A DNA stretch of 11,020 bases from Candidatus Gastranaerophilales bacterium (lineage in GTDB: Bacteria > Cyanobacteriota > Vampirovibrionia > Gastranaerophilales > Gastranaerophilaceae). Below, one piece after another: positions 4,267 to 11,020 of this stretch. A program made the position numbers and the translations under genes. The DNA lies in NCBI GenBank assembly GCA_910587245.1, contig CAJULX010000042.1, forward strand, positions 1 through 11,020. The letters are read 5' to 3'. The first letter of the stretch is position 1. Each line of letters begins with the position of its first letter. A model generated the notes under the pieces. It was not told where the DNA came from. It ran no database searches and saw nothing but the letters and a program-made list of their open reading frames with translations.

Positions 4267-5655
4267 TTATCCCATTGCCTTTGTAATGGCGTCGATGAGC
4301 TTGTAAACCTCTGTAGTTTTAATTTTTAAACCTTTTATCTGTTTTTGAACAGTCTCGGATGAGATTTTGGGGATTATTGCTTCTTTAAAACCAAGCTTTT
4401 GCGCTTCTTTCAGGCGTTTTTCAAGATTATCCACACTGCGGATTTCCCCTGATAACCCGATTTCGCCTATTATAACAGTGTCTTTTTTACAGCAGACATC
4501 TCTTACGCAGGCTAATACCGCCATTGCAATCCCTAAATCCGCCGCAGGTTCTATTATATCCACCCCGCCTATTACATTTATATAAACATCCTGTTTTGAA
4601 AGATTAAGACCGACTCTTTTTTCAAGCACGGCAAGGATTTGAAGAAGCCTGTTGTATTCTACTCCGCGTGCAACACGCCTCGGGCTCGGGTATGGAGTAT
4701 TCCCGACAAGCGCCTGCACCTCTAAAAGCAGTGTGCGTGTGCCTTCCACCGTTGCAATAACCGTACACCCCGGGCAATTTTCCGCCCCGCGCTCTGATAA
4801 AAACATTTCAGACGGATTTTTAATTTCAACAAGCCCGCAGTCATTCATTGCAAAAACCCCGACTTCGCTTGTAGTGCCGAAACGGTTTTTAATTGAGCGA
4901 AGCATTCTGTAGGTTCTGAATTTATCCCCTTCAAAATTTATAACGCAATCCACCATATGTTCTAAAACCTTCGGTCCTGCGATGTTTCCCTCTTTTGTAA
5001 CATGTCCTATTACAATGGTTGTTACGTTTTTGGTTTTTGCAATACGCATTAAAAGGTTTGTACATTCACGAATTTGTGATACCGTGCCTGATGAGCTTGT
5101 TATTTGGGCGCTGAATACGGATTGAATACTATCAACAATTAAAAAATCGGGTTTTAATTCATCAATCTGTTTTAAAATTTCCTCTAAACAGTTTTGTGCC
5201 GTTACATATAAGTTGTCGGAATTAGCGTTAAGCCTTTGAGCTCTTAATTTTACCTGACTCGGGGATTCTTCGGCGCAAATATAGAGAATTTTTTTGCCCG
5301 AATCACCTATATTTTTTGCAGCCTGCAAAACAAGGGTGGATTTACCTATCCCGGGGTCGCCTGCAAGAAGCACAAGGCTTCCTTCAACAAAGCCGCCGCC
5401 TAAAACCCTGTCCAGTTCTTCAATTTCAGATTTTATCCTTATAGATTCATCAAGCTTGATTTCATCAATTTTACTGTAGGTTAAATTGCTTGATACAACG
5501 ATATTTGCGGGAGAATTTGTTTTAATTTCGACTTTGTTTTGGGTGATTTCTTCCGTAAATGTTGAAAAATTTCCGCAATCAGGGCACCTGCCAAGGTATG
5601 ACACTGTTTCATACCCGCAATTTTGACATACCCATTTTGTTCTCACTTTTGCCAT
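4267..5655 (-). CDS. radA: DNA repair protein RadA
   Basis: A 462-residue, full-length RadA, the RecA-like motor that drives branch migration of recombination intermediates. Seen in order: N-terminal C4 zinc finger (Cys10, 13, 24, 27 in CQNCGYE...GRCPDCGNFSTF); ATPase domain with Walker A GDPGIGKST (99-107); Walker B-like FLIVDSIQ (171-178); the RadA-specific KNRFG motif (256-260); and a C-terminal Lon-protease-like domain (about 285-460; SPRRVARGVEYNRL, EPAADLGIAMAVLA, GEIGLSGEIR). The start is fixed by the zinc finger and by a TATAAT whose end lies seven bases before the ATG on the minus strand; there is no Shine-Dalgarno. Its tail faces that of fliI at one base, so the transcripts probably overlap as antisense unless terminated inside the genes. 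Monocistronic by layout. Confidence 0.97.
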   Translation of the reverse strand: MAKVRTKWVCQNCGYETVSYLGRCPDCGNFSTFTEEITQNKVEIKTNSPANIVVSSNLTYSKIDEIKLDESIRIKSEIEELDRVLGGGFVEGSLVLLAGDPGIGKSTLVLQAAKNIGDSGKKILYICAEESPSQVKLRAQRLNANSDNLYVTAQNCLEEILKQIDELKPDFLIVDSIQSVFSAQITSSSGTVSQIRECTNLLMRIAKTKNVTTIVIGHVTKEGNIAGPKVLEHMVDCVINFEGDKFRTYRMLRSIKNRFGTTSEVGVFAMNDCGLVEIKNPSEMFLSERGAENCPGCTVIATVEGTRTLLLEVQALVGNTPYPSPRRVARGVEYNRLLQILAVLEKRVGLNLSKQDVYINVIGGVDIIEPAADLGIAMAVLACVRDVCCKKDTVIIGEIGLSGEIRSVDNLEKRLKEAQKLGFKEAIIPKISSETVQKQIKGLKIKTTEVYKLIDAITKAMG

Positions 5656-5662
5656 AAATTTA

Positions 5663-5696
5663 ATTATACATCAAAGTTTATACTTTAGTATGACAA
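5663..5696 (-). promoter_or_regulatory. radA promoter region with nested palindromes; leaderless start predicted
   Basis: On the minus strand TATAAT (5668-5663) is followed by TAAATTT and then the radA ATG, so transcription would begin at or next to the start codon. TTGTCA (5696-5691) is a good -35 hexamer but 22 bases away, too far for a standard promoter, so an activator may be needed. Two overlapping perfect inverted repeats lie between: AAAGT-TTAT-ACTTT (5673-5686) and ATACT-TT-AGTAT (5680-5691). Confidence 0.5.
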
Positions 5697-5795
5697 ATTT
5701 CTAACGAAGGGATAATTACACAAAACCGAAAAATAAACTACTATAAGACTATACAAAACACAATTTATGCAATTTATATCTAACTGGTGATGGCA

Positions 5796-5842
5796 ATACA
5801 GTGGAACTGAGAATATCGGTTCCTTTTTTTTCCTGACTGTAT
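5796..5842 (+). terminator. Orphan plus-strand Rho-independent terminator inside an outer inverted repeat
   Basis: GGAACTGA (5803-5810), loop GAATA, TCGGTTCC (5816-5823) forms an 8-bp stem with one G-T pair, followed by eight T (5824-5831). A 7-bp perfect repeat ATACAGT (5796-5802) and ACTGTAT (5836-5842) brackets it. Both neighbouring genes are on the minus strand, so this works for no known gene. It implies a plus-strand transcript from somewhere in 5656-5800, either a small RNA or transcription leaking from the radA promoter region. Possible -10 boxes are TATAAG (5742-5747) and TATACA (5750-5755), both without a good -35. I see no convincing ORF in 5656-5879. Confidence 0.7.
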
Positions 5843-5879
5843 CTGTCTCAAGTTATATAAAACCTGCAAGGGTAAATTT

Positions 5880-6998
5880 TTACACCCCTAAAAACATTCT
5901 TGTATTAATATCGGGACGGAATTTTAAAAGAAGAGTTTTAAAACCCCGCAAAGTCAATAAAGATAAACCTGTAACCGCCAGAAATCTTAACGTTACAATA
6001 CATATAACCGCTAAAAGTGCCGATATGCCGCCATCAACAGGAATTACACCTTTTAAATTAAAAATTTGATTATAAATAAATATCCAATACCAGTGTATGA
6101 AAAATATACCAAAGCTGTATTTTGCAACAAAATCAAGGGTCTTGTTTATCTTACCGTGTGAAATTATAAAACCGTCATAATGTTTTAAATACCCGAGCAA
6201 AAGCATTGTTAAAAATGTTTTTGAAACAGTATAATTTGAATAAATCCCGTTTTTACTCAAATAAATATTTAATCCTGCAAAAAATATTGTTAAAATCCAC
6301 AATATTAACCGCTTTTCATAAAATTTATCAATTATTTCTTTATATTTTGAACAATACATCCCAAAAACATATAAAGAGAAAAAATGAATAAACCCTGAAA
6401 CTATATATTTTACATAGGCTGAATACCGCTCTAAATAAGTTAGATTAAGCATTTGTTCATATTCGATTTCGCCTCTTTGCAAAAATATGGTAATTAAAAA
6501 CATTAAAGGCAGTAATTTATACAAAATTCCTTTCTTTTCAAGTTTTAAAAGTAAATAAGAACATATAAAGAAAAGAATTATCATAGGGATAAACCAGGTC
6601 GGGGTGTTGTGAACCCTTCCTGTTGAAAGCAGAACGGGTATTTGCATCAAAATATTCATACCGTCAAAAGAATTTTTATAAATGTGGGGCATAAAAAAAC
6701 AGAATAAAAGCCCGGGAATTGCCGTTATTAAATACGGAACCACAACATTTGTCCATTTTTTCGAAAGATAATTTTTGTATTCAAATTTACCCGAAAGATG
6801 CTGAAACAAAAACCCTGAAATAAATATAAAAAGCGCCGTTCCGCCGCAGACGATTTCACACCATAAAATATGTAAAAGGCTTTCATTTGAACCTATTTGC
6901 ATCGAGTGTCCTGCAACAATTAATAAAATTGCAAGCCCTCTGAAAACGTTTATATAATTTAAAAAGCTTTTTTTGCCTACGGCGGGTGTATTTTGCAT
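5880..6998 (-). CDS. Membrane acyltransferase, acyltransferase-3 family (O-acetyltransferase type)
   Basis: A 372-residue integral membrane protein with about ten hydrophobic segments, the usual acyltransferase-3 fold. Near the N-terminus INVFRGLAILLIVAGHS carries Arg20 and His31 with ten residues between, the RX10H motif described for this family. FIFISGFLF (57-65) and KKWTNVVVPYL (80-90) are also typical. Members move acetyl or other acyl groups onto sugars of cell envelope polymers or antibiotics; fucose-4-O-acetylase-like annotations are common, and the acceptor cannot be deduced here. The start is supported by AGAGGAA (read on the minus strand, 7009-7003) five bases upstream, which overlaps the stop codon of the preceding GH13 gene and suggests coupled translation. 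An envelope or secreted-glycan role would fit the exported GH13 neighbour, but that is inference. A bulged stem (AGGG...CCCT) overlaps its stop codon; no clear terminator follows. Confidence 0.88.
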   Translation of the reverse strand: MQNTPAVGKKSFLNYINVFRGLAILLIVAGHSMQIGSNESLLHILWCEIVCGGTALFIFISGFLFQHLSGKFEYKNYLSKKWTNVVVPYLITAIPGLLFCFFMPHIYKNSFDGMNILMQIPVLLSTGRVHNTPTWFIPMIILFFICSYLLLKLEKKGILYKLLPLMFLITIFLQRGEIEYEQMLNLTYLERYSAYVKYIVSGFIHFFSLYVFGMYCSKYKEIIDKFYEKRLILWILTIFFAGLNIYLSKNGIYSNYTVSKTFLTMLLLGYLKHYDGFIISHGKINKTLDFVAKYSFGIFFIHWYWIFIYNQIFNLKGVIPVDGGISALLAVICIVTLRFLAVTGLSLLTLRGFKTLLLKFRPDINTRMFLGV

Positions 6999-7007
6999 AT
7001 TGTTCCT

Positions 7008-9041
7008 CTATAATTCCAGCCATAAAACTTGATATGGCGCTATTCTAAGATGCATTGTCCTGTTTTGTAAAGATATATTTACTTTTACATCATCATCGTT
7101 TATTAAATTCTTTAAACTTGTTATTTTGCCGTTATTTTTTAATACAACCGTCGGCGGAAGCGTAATTTCAGCTATTAGTTTATCTTTTGAAAGATTATTT
7201 ATTACAAGTATCTGCTGTTCTTTATTTTTTCTTATATAACAGAAATTGTGTTTTGATTTTGTTTTTAGAATTTCAAAATCCCCGTTTACCATAACGGGAT
7301 ATTTTTTTCTTATTTCAATTAAATTTTTAACTTTTTTATAAACCTTTGAATTAAATTCATAATACCCTTTTGTAGAACCGTAGAAAAGTTTCTGCGGAAT
7401 CTGCCCTCTGTTTATATCGCGTGAATCAAAAACAGATAAAAGATTTTGTGCGGTTTTTTCTTTTTTTACCCTGTTTTCTGCGGATTTTTTAGCATTTTCA
7501 TAATTATTTGCAGCGCCTACTTCATCTCCGTAATAAATTATGGGTACTCCTGAAACAGAAAACAGTATTGCAAAAGCTTCTTCGATTCTGTTCGGGTTTT
7601 TATCTAAAAAGTTTGCAAGGCGCCCGCTTACGCCGAATCCATTTCTAAAATCAGCCCCTTTTGTAACCAAATCTTCAAAAATTATATTACGAACTTCAGG
7701 ACTCACCATCTCAAGCGTTAATTCATCATGTACTCTTAAAAAATTTCCCCACACTGCGGTTTTTGGAATGGTTGGAGTTTTTTTGTTTGTATCAATAAAA
7801 TATTTTTTATCCCCTGTAACAAGGCTTGCCCAGATGGCGTTCATATTAGGAAAATGGTATGCAATCTGTGCTTCCGATGTTCTTTTAAATTTAATATTTT
7901 CACTATCAATATTAACCTGTACTTCTCTGTCTTTCCCGAAATAAGGAAGAATGTCTTTTGGCGCCTGACACGCTTCCACCTGAATAACGGATGCCGGTGC
8001 GGTTAATTGAATATAATTACTTAAAATATTAATAATTGCATGGGTTTTAGGCTGATTTTCGGCATTTGTACCGGAGTCTTTTGAAAGATAAGGAATTGCA
8101 TCCATTCTGAATATATCTACTCCTAAATTTGCCCAGTTTGTCACTGTATCCAGCATATAATATAAAACTTTCGGGTTTTGCCAGTTTATATCGGGTTGAA
8201 AAGGATAAAACGTATGATAGATATAATAATCTTTGTTGTTTACGGTTATTTTTCTATAGTTGGTTTCCGTATTTTCAGGAAAAATTAATCTTCTTTTTGA
8301 TATTTTTCCGTCTTCTTCTTTATATTCTATAACCGTGCCGAGTTTTTCATCTTTATATTTTGTATACTCGGGCATTTTTTCTTTGTATATAAAATAATCA
8401 AGGTAAGTTTCATCGCCGCTTTCAAGCTTTTTAAACCATTCATGTTCATCCGAAAGATGATTTAATACTAAATCTGCCTTAATTTTAAATCCTCTTTTTT
8501 TAGCGCTTGTTACAAATTCTTTAAACTCAGCCATGCCGCCGAGGTTTTCCCTTACTTTCCTCGGGTTTTTAACATCAAACCCCGCATCTGCCATCGGGCT
8601 GTCTGCAAAAGGAAGCATATAAAGCGTTGTTACACCAAGGTCTTCAAGATAATCAAACATTGCAGCCGTATCTTTAAAAGTGTTGTTTTTATCATCCTTC
8701 AACACTCCGAAATGATCCACATAAAACATATAGATAATTTCGTTTTTATACCAGTCTGCTTTTCTTACCTTGTCTTCGTTTTTAAGTTCCTGCGGCCTTT
8801 TATTTATCGCATTTTGAGCTATTTTTAATACATTTTCATAAATTTCATCGGCGTTTTGCTTACCGTAAACCTGTATTATGGCTTCTTTTAATTCTTTTTT
8901 AAGTTTATTGCTTATATCGGCAGGTTCAATTGCTTCCTGCACTGTGCCTTCAATTACGGTAATATTTTCATCCCCTTCCTGTGCAAAAACAGGGTGGATA
9001 AAAAATAATAACAAACAGGATATTAAAATTTTTCTTATCAT
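7008..9041 (-). CDS. Exported trehalose-synthase-like GH13 glycosidase
   Basis: A 677-residue protein resembling GH13 trehalose synthase (TreS: maltose-trehalose interconversion) but with a signal peptide: MIRK, a Leu/Ile/Phe core and a likely cut after HPVFA near residue 20. A helical segment (30-95) precedes the (beta/alpha)8 barrel. Conserved regions: DLVLNHLSDEHEWF (190-203); GVDIFRMDAIPYL with nucleophile Asp314; GTNAENQPKTH; VIQVEACQAP with acid/base Glu356; AYHFPNMNAIW; FLRVHDELTLEMV with Asp439; IIYYGDEVG. The HDELTLEMV and GTN-EN-P-TH blocks are hallmark TreS sequences and all three catalytic residues are present. The usual TreS DRDGVRTPMQW block is replaced by DSRDINRGQIP, so specificity may be hydrolysis or another transglycosylation. 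A beta-sandwich end (about 580-677) follows. A TTG at 9071 would add 10 residues, but the ATG at 9041 begins a clean signal peptide with AGG upstream. It lies 79 bases after mnmG. Confidence 0.87.
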   Translation of the reverse strand: MIRKILISCLLLFFIHPVFAQEGDENITVIEGTVQEAIEPADISNKLKKELKEAIIQVYGKQNADEIYENVLKIAQNAINKRPQELKNEDKVRKADWYKNEIIYMFYVDHFGVLKDDKNNTFKDTAAMFDYLEDLGVTTLYMLPFADSPMADAGFDVKNPRKVRENLGGMAEFKEFVTSAKKRGFKIKADLVLNHLSDEHEWFKKLESGDETYLDYFIYKEKMPEYTKYKDEKLGTVIEYKEEDGKISKRRLIFPENTETNYRKITVNNKDYYIYHTFYPFQPDINWQNPKVLYYMLDTVTNWANLGVDIFRMDAIPYLSKDSGTNAENQPKTHAIINILSNYIQLTAPASVIQVEACQAPKDILPYFGKDREVQVNIDSENIKFKRTSEAQIAYHFPNMNAIWASLVTGDKKYFIDTNKKTPTIPKTAVWGNFLRVHDELTLEMVSPEVRNIIFEDLVTKGADFRNGFGVSGRLANFLDKNPNRIEEAFAILFSVSGVPIIYYGDEVGAANNYENAKKSAENRVKKEKTAQNLLSVFDSRDINRGQIPQKLFYGSTKGYYEFNSKVYKKVKNLIEIRKKYPVMVNGDFEILKTKSKHNFCYIRKNKEQQILVINNLSKDKLIAEITLPPTVVLKNNGKITSLKNLINDDDVKVNISLQNRTMHLRIAPYQVLWLEL

Positions 9042-9120
9042 AAAAAACCTGTACCATACTCTTAAAGTCAACTCTAGACTTATATTTCAGGCTATTTTTA
9101 TTTTACATAAAAAAACAAAA

Positions 9121-11020
9121 TTAAACACCTGTTTTATATTTTTTTGTTTCAAGAATTACCATTAAACAAGATATGTCAGCAGGTTTTACACCGCCTATTC
9201 TTAGGGCTTGCCCGAGTGTTTTCGGACGGATTTTCGTTAAAATTTCCCTTGTTTCGGTAGAAATCTGTTTTAGATTTGTATACTCAAAATCATCGGGAAT
9301 TTTGATTTTTTCAAGTTTATCCGCAGAATTAACCTGTTCTTTTTGTCTTTTTATGTAGCCGTCATATTTTATTAAAATTTCTGCCTGTTCCAGCACTTCT
9401 TTAATAAAATACTTGTCTTCCGTATTCATTATATTTGAGGCATAACCTAATTCATATAGCACTTTATAGCCAACATTGGGTCTTTTTAATAACTGATAAG
9501 CGCTCTGTCCTGTTTCTAAATTTTCGTTAAATTTGTTTAATATTTCTTTATTTTTTTCATCGGGCGAAATTTTTGTATTTTTTAAGTTATTAATTTCTTC
9601 TTCAATCGCTTGTTTTTTATTTAAAAATCTCTGATAGTTTTCTTCTTTTACAAGACCGATTTTTTTACCTGTTTCCATAAGGCGGAAATCGGCATTATCC
9701 TGTCTTAAAATAAGTCTGTATTCGCTTCTTGAGGTTAACATTCTGTACGGTTCGGCTAAATCTTTAGTGACTAAATCGTCAATTAAAGTTCCTATATAAG
9801 AACTTGCTCTGTCTAATTCAAGCATTTCTTCATTATTTGCATATTTTACGGCGTTAATTCCCGCAATAAGCCCTTGTGCTGCAGCTTCTTCATATCCTGA
9901 TGTTCCGTTTATCTGCCCTGCTAAAAATAATCCTTTGATTTTCTTTGTCATTAAACTGTGGCTTAATTCTACCGCAGGCACCGAATCATATTCCACAGCA
10001 TAAGCGGGTTTTATAATTGAAACATTTTCCAGCCCCGGAAGTGAATGCAGCATTTGTATCTGCACTTCAATAGGAAGACTTGTTGAAAAACCCTGAACAT
10101 AAGTTTCATATGTATCAGCACCTTCGGGCTCTATAAAAATATGGTGCGACGGATTATGCGCAAACCGCACAACTTTATCTTCAATTGAAGGACAGTATCT
10201 CGGGCCTATTCCCGTTATCATTCCTTGATACATCGGTGATTTATCAAGATTATCTTTTATAATTTTATGGGTGTTTTCGTTTGTTTTTGTTAAATAACAG
10301 GGAACCATCGGTCGGATAGTGTGATTTTTCTTAAAAGAAAAGAAATTAAGACAACCGTTGTAATAAGGATTATCGTCAGGACTGTCGGGCGGCTGTACTG
10401 TCAATCTTGAATAATCTATTGTGCGGCTGTCTACCCTTGCAGGTGTTCCTGTTTTAAGTTTTTTTAAAGGAAGCCCGAGTTTTAAAAGACTCTCTGAAAG
10501 ACCTATTGCCGCCTGTTCCCCGAGACGCCCCGCTCTGAATGATTTTAAACCAACGTAAATTTTTCCTTCCAAACTTGTTCCCGTGGTTAAAATAACGCTT
10601 TTTGCATGATATTCTAATCCTAATTCATCCGTTACACCCGTTATTTTGTCACCGTTTGAAAGAAGCCCCGTAATCTGGGTTTGCTTTAAGGAAATATTTT
10701 CTTCACTTTCAATTAAATTTCTCATGAAGGCTTTGTATTCTTTTTTGTCGGATTGTGCCCTTAAAGCACGCACCGCAGGGCCTTTAGAAGAATTTAACAT
10801 TTTAAATTGCATATATGTGTTATCGGTAACATCCGCCATTACACCGCCCAGCGCATCAATCTCTCTTACAAGATTTGATTTTGCAGGGCCGCCTACAGCG
10901 GGATTACATGGCATAAGTGCAATATTATCAAGATTTAAACTGCAAAATAAAACCTTTGCACCAAGTCTAGAGGCGGCAATTGCCGCCTCACAACCTGCAT
11001 GTCCTGCACCAACCACTATA
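9121..11020 (-). CDS. mnmG: tRNA uridine-5-carboxymethylaminomethyl modification enzyme MnmG (GidA), N-terminus cut by the window
   Basis: The last 632 residues of MnmG; the frame is open to the window edge (first visible codons read IVVGAG), so roughly ten residues are missing. With MnmE it builds the cmnm5 group on U34 of tRNAs, using FAD, methylene-tetrahydrofolate and glycine. Seen: the FAD-binding GAGHAGCEAA; PCNPAVGGPAKSNLVREIDALGG with Cys38 (visible numbering), matching the conserved cysteine of the family; GTSLEGKIYVG; GPRYCPSIEDKVVRF with Cys276, the second conserved cysteine; AGQINGTSGYEEAAAQGL, a family signature; and the C-terminal MnmE-binding helical domain ending GVKPADISCLMVIL. 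Length agrees with a complete protein of about 640. A GTG at 11016 looks like a start but lies inside the FAD motif, so it is not one. MnmE and RsmG, frequent neighbours, are not visible. The exported GH13 gene follows on the same strand. Confidence 0.97.
   Translation of the reverse strand, partial: IVVGAGHAGCEAAIAASRLGAKVLFCSLNLDNIALMPCNPAVGGPAKSNLVREIDALGGVMADVTDNTYMQFKMLNSSKGPAVRALRAQSDKKEYKAFMRNLIESEENISLKQTQITGLLSNGDKITGVTDELGLEYHAKSVILTTGTSLEGKIYVGLKSFRAGRLGEQAAIGLSESLLKLGLPLKKLKTGTPARVDSRTIDYSRLTVQPPDSPDDNPYYNGCLNFFSFKKNHTIRPMVPCYLTKTNENTHKIIKDNLDKSPMYQGMITGIGPRYCPSIEDKVVRFAHNPSHHIFIEPEGADTYETYVQGFSTSLPIEVQIQMLHSLPGLENVSIIKPAYAVEYDSVPAVELSHSLMTKKIKGLFLAGQINGTSGYEEAAAQGLIAGINAVKYANNEEMLELDRASSYIGTLIDDLVTKDLAEPYRMLTSRSEYRLILRQDNADFRLMETGKKIGLVKEENYQRFLNKKQAIEEEINNLKNTKISPDEKNKEILNKFNENLETGQSAYQLLKRPNVGYKVLYELGYASNIMNTEDKYFIKEVLEQAEILIKYDGYIKRQKEQVNSADKLEKIKIPDDFEYTNLKQISTETREILTKIRPKTLGQALRIGGVKPADISCLMVILETKKYKTGV

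Noticed and set aside
6206..6391. 61-codon plus-strand frame inside the acyltransferase gene
   Set aside because: A shadow of a membrane protein gene in AT-rich DNA, with no ribosome binding site.
7540..7944. 134-codon plus-strand open frame
   Set aside because: It is antisense to conserved GH13 motifs, with no start signal and no family features.
9042..9071. Ten-residue extension of the GH13 enzyme from a TTG codon
   Set aside because: The extension would bury the signal peptide behind extra residues; the ATG at 9041 gives a standard signal peptide and has an AGG at suitable distance.
9066..9071. TTGACT as the -35 of a separate promoter for the GH13 gene
   Set aside because: No acceptable -10 occurs 15-19 bases downstream on the minus strand, so a separate promoter is not supported and co-transcription with mnmG remains likely.
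11014..11016. GTG as a start codon of mnmG
   Set aside because: It lies inside the FAD-binding motif (IVVGAG), which needs residues before it; the gene simply runs out of the window.
1..11020. CRISPR arrays, tRNA or rRNA genes, insertion sequences, prophage genes
   Set aside because: No regularly spaced direct repeats, no tRNA T-loop-like motifs, no transposase-like frames and no phage structural genes were seen.

Overview
The window is AT-rich bacterial DNA carrying mostly ordinary single-copy housekeeping genes. An adenosylcobalamin-dependent ribonucleotide reductase next to a rubredoxin points to an anaerobic or oxygen-sensitive lifestyle. A flagellar-type ATPase and an exported trehalose-synthase-like enzyme indicate a cell with an export apparatus and secreted glycan metabolism. 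The gene mix would suit a gut-type non-photosynthetic cyanobacterial relative (Vampirovibrionia/Gastranaerophilales) or a Firmicute. That placement is inference only; no lineage-defining gene is present.

Layout. Positions 1-455 (+): C-terminus of NrdJ, closed by a strong terminator. 520-600: a second terminator-like hairpin, a palindrome and the ribosome binding site of a 53-aa rubredoxin (606-767), followed 32 bases later by a PLP-dependent methionine-gamma-lyase-family enzyme (800-2071). 2036-2284 (-): an unrecognised 82-aa helical protein, divergent from a 75-aa XRE regulator (2370-2597, +). Their 85-base gap carries two perfect inverted repeats placed over the reverse promoter and over the regulator's start codon. 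2598-2918: a gap that encodes on the minus strand a 22-residue very hydrophobic peptide with a near-perfect Shine-Dalgarno, faced by a strong plus-strand promoter reading antisense into it. This is a candidate type I toxin-antitoxin locus. 2919-4265 (+): FliI/SctN-type ATPase with a consensus promoter ending right at the ATG. 4267-5655 (-): RadA, convergent with fliI with one base between the stops. 5656-5879: an intergenic stretch with an orphan plus-strand terminator. 5880-11020 (-): a run of three genes read mnmG, exported TreS-like GH13 enzyme, membrane acyltransferase; the last two are 9 bases apart and look translationally coupled.

The most interesting part is 2036-2840: a small autoregulated-looking XRE module directly beside a candidate hydrophobic-peptide/antisense-RNA pair. 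A second theme is that fliI, radA and possibly the XRE gene have a -10 box so close to the ATG that leaderless transcripts are predicted, while the neighbouring rubredoxin, lyase, peptide and acyltransferase genes have clear Shine-Dalgarno sequences.
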